Below, piece after piece: positions 47,501 through 58,530 of a DNA stretch of 64,000 bases. This stretch comes from Dillenia suffruticosa (Eukaryota; Streptophyta; Magnoliopsida; Dilleniales; Dilleniaceae), in the NCBI GenBank assembly GCA_033439265.1, contig JAVTVX010000020.1, positions 14,278,001 through 14,342,000 on the forward strand, given 5' to 3'. Below the pieces are notes generated by a model. The model saw only the letters and a program-made list of their open reading frames with translations, was not told the DNA's origin and made no database searches. Position numbers and translations under genes: made by a program. Position 1 is the stretch's first letter; each line of letters begins with the position of its first letter.

Positions 47501-48350
47501 GTTTATGGCTTCTGAGTTTATAATCCACAAAGAAAAGAAATCATGGAGCATCATAGTAAATGAGACAAAACTCAAATTACGTAAAGAAAAAGTATATTCT
47601 TTCAACTCGTCATGCTCACAAGTGAAATGACCAAATCTATCTCATACATAGCACTTTGCATTAGTCTTATTAAATTTATTCTTCCTGCTCTTTTGTACCT
47701 TGTTGTTCGTTTTCTCGGATAGGTTCTTATTGTCTGGACCTCAAATCTACTTTACATGCTTATGTTGTTGGCCTGACGCCATGGGAGTCCTTACTCGACT
47801 CCGCTGTATGAGCATGATCTGAGTGTGGCCTACTTGCCTCCAGGTGCTCCTCCTCGAACTCACAATGTCTACTCACATCAGCAAAAGTACAAATACTTTC
47901 ATCACACGTGAAGTAGGTTTTCATGGTTTCCCATGAATCAGGTAAAAGATAGGATCACACCCAATACCTGAATTTCATCCAAAATGGGCTCGCCCGTACA
48001 ACTCGGCGATAATACTCGACATTTGCATCGAATGTTGCATCATTGCATGATCTGCCCTTTTCTTCTACATCATCACACTAGGAGCTGAAGAGAGCAACAC
48101 AATGCTCTTTTAGGGCGAGCCAAACAGACATATCCATAGGATAATGCTGATAAAACGGGATCAAGTCATCGTGCATGTTACTGATGAGGATTGCCTTAAC
48201 TTGGCTATCATTTTCTTCTGCACACAAAAGACCTCCTTATCTCATCTATTTGAGGTTCGATACCCTCTCCGGAGCCAACCATCTCGTGTCTTAGAATCTC
48301 AAATAGATTTTACTTCTCGAGAATAAACTAAATCTATTAGTGTAAAATCT
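44551..48350 (-). pseudogene. gag-pol of copia element E
   Basis: Order on the minus strand: gag remnants (48350-47800), protease region near 47520 (WIINSEAI in place of WIVDSGAT), integrase (LDHSDICGLMSMKA near 46960, TLKTDRVREYSS near 46780), and an acidic linker with one copy of the DLG-SGSDP segment near 46230. RT has its catalytic box at 45534-45545 reading YVGD, the first Asp changed to Gly. RNase H is at 45315-45037, where about 13 residues are inserted as a local duplication of the VYAMRH segment compared with element D. The tail motif ends near 44560. Many stops and frameshifts are present. Confidence 0.8.
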
Positions 48351-49577
48351 CACAAATCACATCATTCAGTTTACTCTCCTTGCAAAAATCTAATATGACA
48401 GTTCATAATGTAGTAAGAGAGACTTTCGTGACTTAGTGATACTTATTCTCACATTTTGTGTACCCTTTGAATCAACAAGTCTAAAATGACTCGAATATAG
48501 ACTCCAAAGCGAGCGTATGAGTCAACGGATACCATACACCACAACCTAGAATCGCATCTTACCATTCGGACATTGATTCGGCACACAAAAACCTACAAAA
48601 GTCAAAAGTATTGAGGTAGGACCCCCAAAAATTTTGAAAAATCCAATTTCATATGACCTAACGCGTAGCCGGAGTCCTCACGCGCTGCCACAAGCTGGTA
48701 GCCCTTAGGCGCAAGCGCCAAACGTATAGAGCATGTGACATGTGCTACCATGCGCGGGTTGGCATCCGACCCACGTGGCAGACGTGCTGCTGGTCTGGGA
48801 TACACCCACATGCGCCGGGTCCCGTTGCAACACATGATTCACACAAGCACACGTGTGCCTGGGTCGGGATGCGGGTTGAGGCTCAGACCCAGGTCCGATT
48901 CGACCTGGATCACTTGAGATTATTCACGCACCTCAGCACGCGTGAACGTCACGCGCTAGCTTAATGCACCATTCATGGTGTGTACATCTCACGCGCCCTC
49001 TCTAGTAGGCCAGACGCGCTTCCTCGTGGGTGCAATGCACGCGCCCATAGGTCTGGGCTAGGTCTTTTTAGCCCAATAGGTCTTGTAACGGGTCCTTTCG
49101 ACCTGGATTCTGAAAAACTCATTTTCAGCCTATTTTTTACACGATTTTCGATTGAAAATTATTATTGGGCATCCTCTAAACATCCTAGACTTGATTTTAA
49201 GAGGATTTAAACCCTAAAAAATGGTAGGTCTAACCACCCCAACTGCTGCCCTCCACAACCATTTGGAAATCCCAGTTTCCAGCATCCAAAACTCAAATCT
49301 AAATACATCAAAATGTAGATCCAAGCATGAGGAACACGCATAAACCATTTTCATGCATCAATTTGTCCTCTAAAGTCATAGATCTAAGATTTTAAAGTCT
49401 GTACTGTCGTGATTCGATCGGACTTTTCATGGCCTAAAAATGCTCGAAAAATTCAGAAAAAATCATCTTTGTAATCTCTGGGTCATGGATATTCATGTGA
49501 TATACTCAGATTCACGAAACTCATTCGTGATCCAGATCCTAAAATTTTGAAAAAAATTTTAATTAAATCCAACCACT
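48351..49577 (-). other. Leader of copia element E with GC-rich block
   Basis: Non-coding leader between primer site and gag. The GC-rich block (about 48640-49080) is rich in cacgcg/gcgtg words and corresponds to 1860-2270 of element D. Short frames across it differ between D and E and look non-coding. Confidence 0.6.
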
Positions 49578-49588
49578 CTCTGATACTA
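49578..49588 (-). other. Primer-binding site of element E
   Basis: The plus-strand ctctgatacta is the complement of tagtatcagag, next to the LTR start at 49590. It matches the initiator tRNA-Met site with a small change. Confidence 0.75.
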
Positions 49589-49589
49589 A

Positions 49590-50083
49590 TGTTGGATTTA
49601 ATTGGCACATTATGCGCATGCGGAAGCGTAGTAAATAGATCAGAATTTTTCGGGATAAATACCTCGATTGGGTCGGTCTTCAAGAATTCAATCATGCCTT
49701 GAAATCCCCCAAGCAGATTGCATGATCAGGATGGTGATCATGGGATCGAACCACCATCACAATACCATGACACCTCAAGCTTCAAATCTGGTGAATCCTT
49801 TGATGAGGGAGATTTTCTTACGCGAAAATTCTCAAACCCTCAATAGTATTCTTTCTCTCTAGAGATGTGTTTTTTCTCTCCAAAAACCTTAGCTTCTTTT
49901 CTCTATAGAAGAAGCAGGTCTCACGTAGAGTACACTCATTAAGGTTAATTAGGTTTACATTATGAGGGATTAATTAGGAGTTACCAAAAATGATGGTTAA
50001 TGGGATGGTAAATAGGATAATGGGAGTTACCCCATTATCCCTTAATTTACCAAAATGCCCCTCAATGGGCATACAAACCAACA
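49590..50083 (-). repeat. 5' LTR of copia element E
   Basis: 494 bp, TGTTGG to CCAACA on the plus strand, adjoining the primer site. The start of its reverse complement (tgttggtttgtatgcccat, then ggggcatttt) resembles the 5' LTR of element D at 777. Confidence 0.85.
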
Positions 50084-52259
50084 ACTTGAGCATAATAACT
50101 TTCCTTTTTCATCATTATCTAGCTTGATTGAAGTGCTCATAGATGTAATATATCCTTTTACATCTCCTAATCTAAATTTCTTAATTAGTTTTTTAGCAAA
50201 ATTTGATTGATTAACAAATATTTCTTTTTAAGTTTGCTTGATCAGTAGTTTTAGAAAATAATTCAATTCTCTCATCATATTCATTTCAAACTCAGCATGC
50301 ATAGATTTAGCAAACTCTTGGCAAAAGTTTTCATTTGTTACCTCAATATTATGTCATCTACATAGATTTGGACGATAAAGATTTCCTTACCTTTTCTTTT
50401 AATAAACAAGGTTGTATCAATCTTGTTTCTTTCAAATTCATTTTCAATTAGAAAGTTGTTAAACACACTAAGCTCTTGGAGCTTGTTTAAAACCATACAA
50501 AGTTTTGGGAAAGTTTGAATACATGGTCAGGATGTTTGAATGTTCAAATCTAGTTGTTGTTCTATATACACTATTTCATTAATTACACCATTGAAGAATG
50601 TACTCTTGACGTCCATTTGGTAAAATTTGAAATTCATGAAATAAGTAAAAATAAGTAGCATTCTAATGACTTCTAGCCTAGCCATAGGGGCATATATAAT
50701 CTATTCCTTCTTTTTGACTATATCTTTAAGCTACTAGTTTTGTCTTATTTTTAGTAATTGTGCCATTTTCATACAGTTTGTTTCTAAACACCTATTTAAT
50801 ACCTATCATAGATTGATCCATGGGCCTAGGACTAAGTCCCACACTTCATTTCTTTTAAATTGATTTAGTTCTTCTTATATGGATAAAATCCAATTCTCAT
50901 CTCTAAGGCTTCCTCAATATTCTTAGGTTATATTTGAGATATGAAAGATACAAATTCACATTGATTTTATACTGCAGATCTATTCCTTACTCCGGATTCT
51001 ATATTTCTAATTACATTCTCTAGATTTACACTCTTCCTTACTATTAGAAATTTGACTTCTTTTTCTTCGTTTACCTCTTCATTTCTCATGATCTCTTCTT
51101 CCTTTTTAGATATTTCTTCTTTAATGTTTTCACTCTTTATTTCACCTTGTTCTATTATTGGTTCTATTTCAATTACATCATCATCAAAACTCTTTTTACT
51201 TAAGTGATCAATTTCATCAAATTGTACATGAATTGACTCTTCTACTAGCATTATTCTTTTATTGTAAACTCTATAAGTTTACTATTAGTTGAGTACCCAA
51301 AGAAAATCTCCTCATCATTTTTTGTATTAAATTTTCCTAATTCATCTTTTTATTTTGATGTAGCATATACATTCAAATATATGCAAATATACTATATTAG
51401 GCTTCTTATTCTTATAGAGCTTATAGGGTATTTTTCTTGAGAATTGATCTAATTAATAATCTATTAAGGATGTAGCAAGCTATATTCATAGCTCTATCTA
51501 GAAATGTTTAGCTAAATTATTATTACACAATATAGTCATATCCATTTTCTCTAGAGTTTTATTATTTCTTTCCACAATTCCATTTTGCTGTAGAGTTCTA
51601 GGTGCAAAAAAAATGTGATTAATTCCATTTTCATAGCAATAATCTTGCATTTGCTTATTTTCTAATTCTTTTCCATTCTCACATTTAATGCTTTTAATTG
51701 TCCAATATTTCTCATTTTGGATTATCTTACACAACTTAATGAATACATTAATACCCTTTCTCTTCTATATAAGAAAAGCACCCAAATATATTTAGAGTAA
51801 TTATCTATAATTACAAAGCCATAATGTCTTCCTCCTAAAATTTGAGTTCTAGTGGGTTCAAATAAGTCTATATGCAATAATTCTAGTGGCCTAGTTTTGG
51901 AGACTATGTTCTTAGATTTGAATGATGATTTGATACGTTTTCTCTTCATGCAAGTATTACAAAGTTTATTTTTCTTATATTTTAGTTTTGGTAGACTTTT
52001 AACTATATCTTTTCTAACTAATTTGGATATAAGATCCATGCTTGTATGTTCTAATTTTCTATGTCATAACCATGCATTGTTATTGCCTACAGCCATTAAG
52101 CATGCTTCATTTATTTCTCCTATATCGTCTAGATTGATGATATAGATATTTCATTGTCTATTTCTTTAAATTTCACTTCGTTACTTAGTTTGTCTATTAT
52201 TTCACACCAATCAAGACAACAATGTAACCTTATCATATAATTGACTAATGCTAAATAGG
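50084..52259 (-). pseudogene. Integrase and RT of element C
   Basis: Integrase begins at 52259 with NLFSISQLYDKVTLL, directly at the solo-LTR insertion. It continues with CMKRKRIKSSFKSKN (near 51935), LLHIDLFEPTRT (near 51870) and the IIDNYSKYIWV core, then, after a frame change at about 51722, INHIFFAPRTLQQNGIVERN. The acidic linker is at 51251-50967. RT follows from about 50900 to 50084, with the catalytic box YVDD intact at 50353-50364, the only intact one of the five RTs in the window. The frame then meets element E at 50084. The stretch 50520-50973 is the source of the inverted copy at 42037-42490. Several stops and frameshifts are present. Confidence 0.8.
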
Positions 52260-54583
52260 TTATGTGTCACACCCAGACTCTCGAGTTGAGCATGCAACAA
52301 CCGTCGCATTATCCCGAGACACTTGTGAACCCCATTCTATATTCTGAGATACCGCAAAACATTCCAAAATTCCAAACGTTTTAACATAAGTTTGAATCAT
52401 CCATCGTCTAGCTCTGCTATCCAAATAAATCTCAAGCAATTAAATAAAGTAACCAAACAATTCAAATGTCCCAATAAAACCAATAAGTCTTGCAAAAAAA
52501 AAATTTATACAAAATTAAGAGAGTTCCAAAGTAAGCAAGTAAAGGTTTTTCAATATTTGCCAAAATAAACAAGTGTTTAACAAAAAACTAAAATTTTAAA
52601 AGTTTACAAAACTCCCTCCATGAGTCCAATCCACATAGTTCCCAAAACTTATTCTCACAGCTACGACCTATTGAAGATCAACAAAAGAAAATTTTTTTGA
52701 CTGGCAACTAGATGATGACTAAGTCTCCAAACTAAACTTCCCCTAAAAAAGAGATAGAAAGAGACGGCTGAGAATAACATATTCAGTGAGTGGAGTGTAA
52801 TGACATACTGAACATAAATGAGCGGTGAGGTTGGTTGTACCAAATGAGCATTCAAATATACTCAAACGCAATACTAAAAAGTCATTGCACAAAATAAATT
52901 TATAACAAATTTCTCATTACTCATATATTTTCATTAGCAGCCAAATTTATTTTGCTTCTAGCTTTCTCAAAGTCTTCACCGAAACCACATTTCTACCAAT
53001 GACCGTTGGTAGAATCCACCAAGCGTCTTTTCACAATTTTTTAAAAAATATTCCCTATCCTTGGCATTGACCCGAAACACCGTGGGGTGCCGCCATGTTA
53101 TTACCAGCAACTTGAAGAGACTCTCCATCCCGCCTACCACCAACCAAATTTTAATTCCACTTTATCTACGCCGCCTTGATGATCCTGCTATATGGAAAGA
53201 CTTAGACTATAGTTATTTATTTTTCCATGCACCATGTTACAAAATCCATTTCATATTTTAAAGTTATAATCATTCACTATAAAATGAAATTTCACAATTC
53301 ACAATCATAATTTAATTGTAGCATGATACAAACAGTTCAAGAAATCAAGAATAGAGTCATAGATTTGATCAAATCATTTAAATTTGGTGTACTACGATCA
53401 CAAATATGTGACAAATCCATTTCAAAAATCTATTTCAAAATATGTTTCACAAATCAAGATTTAAAACCTTTTTATCATTTATACTCAATATAACCATCCA
53501 TTCACCATGTTAGGGAGAGTAGTCACTCCCAGTTTTCTCCACAGCAAGTATCTTGCCTTGGTCAGTCTTGTCCAATCCCTAAGGGACATTATTAAGTAAC
53601 CAAAAATTATCAATATTCATTATTCCATCTCAACCCAAACTCTAACATTCAAAACCTAACTTTCTTGTCACCAACTAGTTTGTTTTAATTTCATTAACAA
53701 AAAATCAAGTTATATATGTAAGATATGTATTTTCTTTGAACCTCGATTTGAAATATATTTCATTTTTTTTGCTCTAATAAATCAATTTTAAATCTATAAA
53801 TCTATGTGATGATTGATACAGGGGTGATTCATATATTTTATTTACTTTTTTTTGTAACGATTATAGAAAAATTAGCAAATCCAAAGTAAGAAAAAAATAT
53901 GTAGAAAATGAGGAAATGCTTATATGTATATATTGTTTATTGTTTATGTATTGTTATCATCAAAATGCTCCAAATTTAATTTATTAAATTTCAACATAAA
54001 ACTTCGAAGTCATGAAAGGGGAAAGTAAGCCCAAGTTAAGAATAAGAAGATTACCTAAGTTTTTTGTCATCAATTTCGTCTCAAACAAAGCCACCATCAA
54101 ACCCTCGGTTTTTTCTCACTAGGAAAAACTCAAATCTCTTACTAGTTCTAATTTTCTAGAGATTGAGTTATGAGTTTTGGAGTCTTTATAGTGTGAGTCT
54201 TGCGGTATTTTGATTGATCTTTGATGAAAGCAAAGAGAGAGGGAGGGAGAGAGTGTGTGAGCCGAGAGGGAGAAGAGTGAAAGAAGAGATGAAATTTAGG
54301 TCTTGTGGGTTCTGGAGTTCATCTCCATCTTTTAGCTACAAACCCATTTCCATTATTTGTTTAGTTACTCTCCTTTACCTCTAAATTGCACAAGTGTTCG
54401 ATATGCCCTCTTGAGTTGTTGGAAGGTTAACCTAATGAGTTTAAGTATTTTGAGTTTTGTTTGTTGAAGAAAATGGGTTCGGTGACGAGTAAGAGAGGTT
54501 GAAATGAAAAGTGCAAATTTATAGAAAATAAATTAAAAATTTTAAAAATTTGAAATGTTAAAAAATATGGATATAATATAAAT

Positions 54584-54660
54584 TGGGTATTTGAGTGGTA
54601 GGGTGTTAACTAGTCTTTTTGGAGACCCCATGGACCAAGGTTCAAATCCACTTAGTTACA
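54584..54660 (+). other. tRNA-like (SINE-type) promoter boxes, tentative
   Basis: The segment gagtggtagggtg at about 54593 and ggttcaaatcc at about 54641 are spaced like the A and B boxes of a tRNA-derived RNA polymerase III promoter, as in plant SINEs. I see no convincing A-rich tail or target duplication, so this may be a chance likeness or a decayed SINE head within the LTR. Confidence 0.3.
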
Positions 54661-55213
54661 TGTGCCAAGAAGAAAATGTCTAAGGCAAGTGGCAAGTGCT
54701 CTCTAATGTATGGAGGAGAAGAGAAATGGAAAATGTTGTGTTGGTCAATGTACAACAGTCATATACCTAGAGGTGAAATGGGAAGAAATGTCGAGCAATT
54801 CTCACAAATTCATGGATTACTGAGGAGCTTCATCATATATTGAGAAAATTCACAATTTTAGTATAGTTCCACAATTAAGAATAAGGAAGTGTGCCAACAA
54901 AGTCCCTACCGAGAAAGAAGGCTTTCACCGTTAGGAAAGGCTCGAACACCCAAGACTTGTGTCAACACACAAAAGACTTATGTCAACACAACCTTACTTA
55001 TGTTGACGTAAGCATTGTTGACACAATCCTCTCTCATATTGACATAAAATGTTGTGACGTTGACTCAAATATTAGAGTGACTTTGTAACAAACATAAGAT
55101 CGAATGTCGACACAGCTTAAGTATGATGATAACACAGGATCATGTCAATATAAGCCAAATAGCATGTCAACACATAGGAATAGTGAACGCTTGGTCTGTC
55201 GACATGAGCATAT

Positions 55214-58033
55214 TGTCACGCACCAAACCGGGTCATGAGCAGCCACCAGTTACTCTGAATGCCGGCTGTTTTTTTACAGAAAATCGAGTAGAATCTCCCC
55301 ATATTTCGGAAGTTTCCCATATACAATTTGACCTGTATATTCAAAATCAACTTGTCAAATAAACAAACGGCCATTCTAAACTCTCCAAAATCAATAAATC
55401 CCACCGCAAAAATCCAGGACAACGCAAGGTTATAAAATTTCTAGCAGTTCTAGCCACAAACCTCTACTGTCATGCCAACTAGAGTATGAACAGCTGCCAC
55501 ACCGAACGGTCCTAAATATTTTTATAAAATGTACAATAAATTTCCCAAGTTAACATTTCAAATATTTTCAAGTGCCTCAATGCAAATGAAATGAGTCTAC
55601 ACGAGAGTTTCACGAATAAATGTCCATTATTCATACAGTCATCCCATAAATATATACACGGCCAACTACGGACCTCAATATCAAGATCTCGCAGGGTCAA
55701 AATAAAGTAAGAAACTCATCTTTCAAATTAAATTTAGATCTCACCGTAGTAAATACCAAATCCACCAAAATTATCAAAACCTTTAGAACCTATAACGTCG
55801 CTCTATCAGAAAGGAGAAGAGAGGGGTGAGTATCAGGGAAGATATTCAGTGAGTGAGGGGGGTTAATATCAAGCATAAATAGTGTGGGTGAACCATTGGA
55901 GTGTCAAATAGCATTTTTTATAAACAAAAATTCATAATTTGTAACGAAACATAATATGTGCCGAAATATGAACTCATTTAATAAATCACATGATATCATA
56001 CATATATGCATCCGTATCAAACATCTTTTTCAGAAAATTCTAGGGTCCCATCAAAAACACTTCCGTCTCAGGTTGGCCGAAACCCAGCCCGCCAAGGATT
56101 TTTCCATCATGTTTCAAAACATACTCCCTTCCTTGACATTGGGTCATGCCCCACCGGGGTGCAACCGGATATAGCCCGACCTACCACAGAGGGAGACACG
56201 TCTGTCTCTCCCACCAAATATAATCCAACCCTCATCCACATTGCCCCGTCGGGTAACGCCGTGGGAGGAATGACTATAGTCATTAATCATGCACAAGCAC
56301 CAATCATTTCGCAAACATCACATAACTAGCAAGCATCCAACCGCATAGTTTATCGAAACATTTCAAATTCATGTGCCGATACATTTCGTCAAATCATTTT
56401 AAATCAACATGTAAATGCAATGGTAGAGTAGAAAACATTCTAGTTCTCAAATAATGGCACGACAATGATTCATTTCAAACCATGGATGCATAGTCATCAG
56501 AAGTATAAATTTACGACACTCAAAATATCACAAACAAATTTTGAAATTTAATGCCACACGTCGAATCAATGCATATCGAAAGCATATTTTATTAAAACAC
56601 GATAGAAAAAAAAAAGTTCACTATTTTATACAAGAGATTAGGGTCCTACTCACTTTTCTAGAGAGGGTGATCACTCCCTATTTTTAAAACAAATCCAATC
56701 TGACTTCTCGAGTCTCCCAAAAGATTTTTCTAATCAAATTATCACAATTTAATATCAAATAAAAGCCTAAAAAGGGATTTTCCATTTTTTTTCCAATTTA
56801 ATACAATCTTAATTTACACAATCTCCTTTCTAGATTCCTGTTTAATCAATTTTGAATCATTTGGCTCACCAATGATCAAATTTCTAATATTTCTCATTTT
56901 TTCTAATTTTTCTCGAATTTAATATATTTCAGAGTATATATATAGCTTCTGATACAAATTTCAACCTAAATTTGATAAAGTTTATTTCAAATGTTGAAAA
57001 GATTGCATTTCTCTCACCTAGGGTTTTCTCGGAGCGCAGACCTTCGTCCGAATGTCTACTCGATCATTCCAAAATCTGCAATACTCCCTATTAAGAGAAG
57101 ATTTATTATTTAGGTCATAAACACTTAGATTAGAATCAAAACCCTAACTTAGTTACCTACGTAAACGTTCGTGGGCTCGTGGGTCAGTAGGCTAGCGGGC
57201 TGCAGTGGGCTTCGCGGGCTCGCTGGCCGTCGCGGGTGTTACGGGCTCGTGGGCTAGTGGGCTCGAGGGTCAGCAAGCTAGCGGGCTTACGGGCCGCAGT
57301 GGGCTTCGCGGGCTATGCATACTCGTGCACAAGCGCGCTCGCGAGCAGGCACGCTGTATCTCACTCACGCTATGGTACGCTCGCGCGGTAGCACGCTTAC
57401 TCTGTGGAGTGCTAGCGGAAGGTCACGTGCTGTGGCTAGCTCGCAAGAGGAAGTAGGCGCTTCAAGCTGGTGCGCTCTCAGGCTGGCACACTGAGGCGCG
57501 CGCTCTCGAGCTGGACTGCAGTCGCGGGGTCACAGAAGATCGTGCACTGTGGCGCGCTCACCCTACGGCACGCTCGCACGAGGAAGATCGCGTTGCGGCG
57601 CGCTCACGGGAAGACTGTGCTTGTAGGAGAGAGGAGCAGCGGAGAGATAGAGCGGTGAAGGGTGGCGGAGAGAGAGCGGTGAGTCGTGGGAAGGGGAAGA
57701 GGTGGAGAGAGAGAGAGAGAGGAAGAGAGATTAGGGCCTAAAAGCCCTAATCTGATTTGGGGGGTGCTGCGTTTTGGCTCAAAACGCAACACTCCTCCGT
57801 TGTTTTTTTTTAACTCTTATTATTATTTATATATATATATATATATATTCATTTTATACTAAAATTCGTCGATACGGTAAAAATTTAAAATATATCAAAA
57901 ATTTAATTTAAATACCCCAAAATCAAAAATCAAAATAAATAAAAATTTCTCTATATATATAATTGAGAAATATTTTTATTTAAATTCCTGAATAGAAGTA
58001 CAATAATACGGACACCGTAGTGTCGGTATTACA
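55214..58033 (-). mobile_element. Tekay-like solo LTR nested in another solo LTR
   Basis: 2820 bp, TGTCACG to GTATTACA, with perfect target duplications catat (55209-55213 and 58034-58038). It is closely related to the LTRs of the element at 26349-37623, for example at its first 100 bp, the accattggagtgtcaaa region near 55890 and the GC-rich block near 57165-57650. No coding sequence lies within, so LTR-LTR recombination removed the rest. A (GA)n tract at about 57700 and an (AT)n tract near 57825 are present. Confidence 0.85.
57165..57650. repeat. GC-rich degenerate repeat block in the Tekay-like LTR
   Basis: Runs of gggctcgtgggctagcggg-like units about 10-20 bp long. Equivalent blocks are at 28545-28900 and 36735-37110, and their unit order and number differ between copies. 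The frames through them are not homologous between copies, which argues against coding function. Confidence 0.6.
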
Positions 58034-58294
58034 CATATTGTGATATCAACATATGTTCATATAAGAACACTTACACATTCAAGTCAACATAAGAAAATGT
58101 CAACATCAACATAAGGATTTCAACAGCCACTTTTGAATAAAAGTTCAAAGTCTAAGAAAATTCCTATGCAACCCAAAAAAATAAAATTCACATTAAATCT
58201 TTAAATTAATTATCCTCCCACATTTTACAATATATGAAAATCTCAAATAGTCATTTAAGTATCAATACCACAATCGGACTTTTCCGGTGTTACA

Positions 58295-58530
58295 TTATGC
58301 TTCAATCCCTTAATTAATAATGCATACTCAATTTGGATAGAGGACTTACCTCTACTCCCAATGCCAATAATCCTCCACTTAGAGTTGTCTTCAAAAACCA
58401 CATTGCCTCCTTTCTTTTTTTCTAAGCTACTAAACTTTGTAGAGTCTTCAGTCATGTGTCTAGAGCATCCACTATCCAAAAACCATGTATTTCCAGGGGT
58501 CTTTGCTTTGAGATAAGTCTGCACAAAGAA
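58295..58530 (-). pseudogene. Protease of element C
   Basis: Reads AKTPGNTWFLDSGCSRHMTE from about 58500, with the active-site DSG kept, then GGNVVFEDNS and IEYALLIKGLKHN, where the solo LTR interrupts at 58294. The reading resumes at 52259. A Sirevirus-type protease by wording. It is preceded by the PKKIWVPKAN motif at about 58560. Confidence 0.8.

Larger units (their letters stand above)
42968..50083 (-). mobile_element. Ty1/copia element E, same family as D, nested in element C
   Basis: A minus-strand element of 7.1 kb with two LTRs of 486 and 494 bp (42968-43453 and 49590-50083), starting TGTTGG and ending CCAACA on the plus strand. The host RT/RNase H frame of element C is interrupted exactly at its ends. 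The flanks are gctta (42963-42967) and acttg (50084-50088). They fit one original 5-bp target if each flank has changed once by transition. The LTRs differ at roughly 15-20% of positions by eye, so E is old, and C is older. All genes are broken. Confidence 0.85.
52265..58294 (-). mobile_element. Gypsy solo LTR in element C, itself carrying a nested solo LTR
   Basis: Starts TGTCACACCC, ends GGTGTTACA, with perfect target duplications ttatg at 52260-52264 and 58295-58299. It has no gag or pol. Shared blocks with the Tekay-type LTRs include the caccgtggggtgccgcc region near 53080 and gggagagtagtcactccc near 53514. Removing the inner solo LTR (55214-58033) leaves about 3.2 kb, a normal length for this group. 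The part next to the inner insertion (54950-55208 and 58039-58150) is rich in gtcaacacaa/gttgacat words. Confidence 0.8.
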
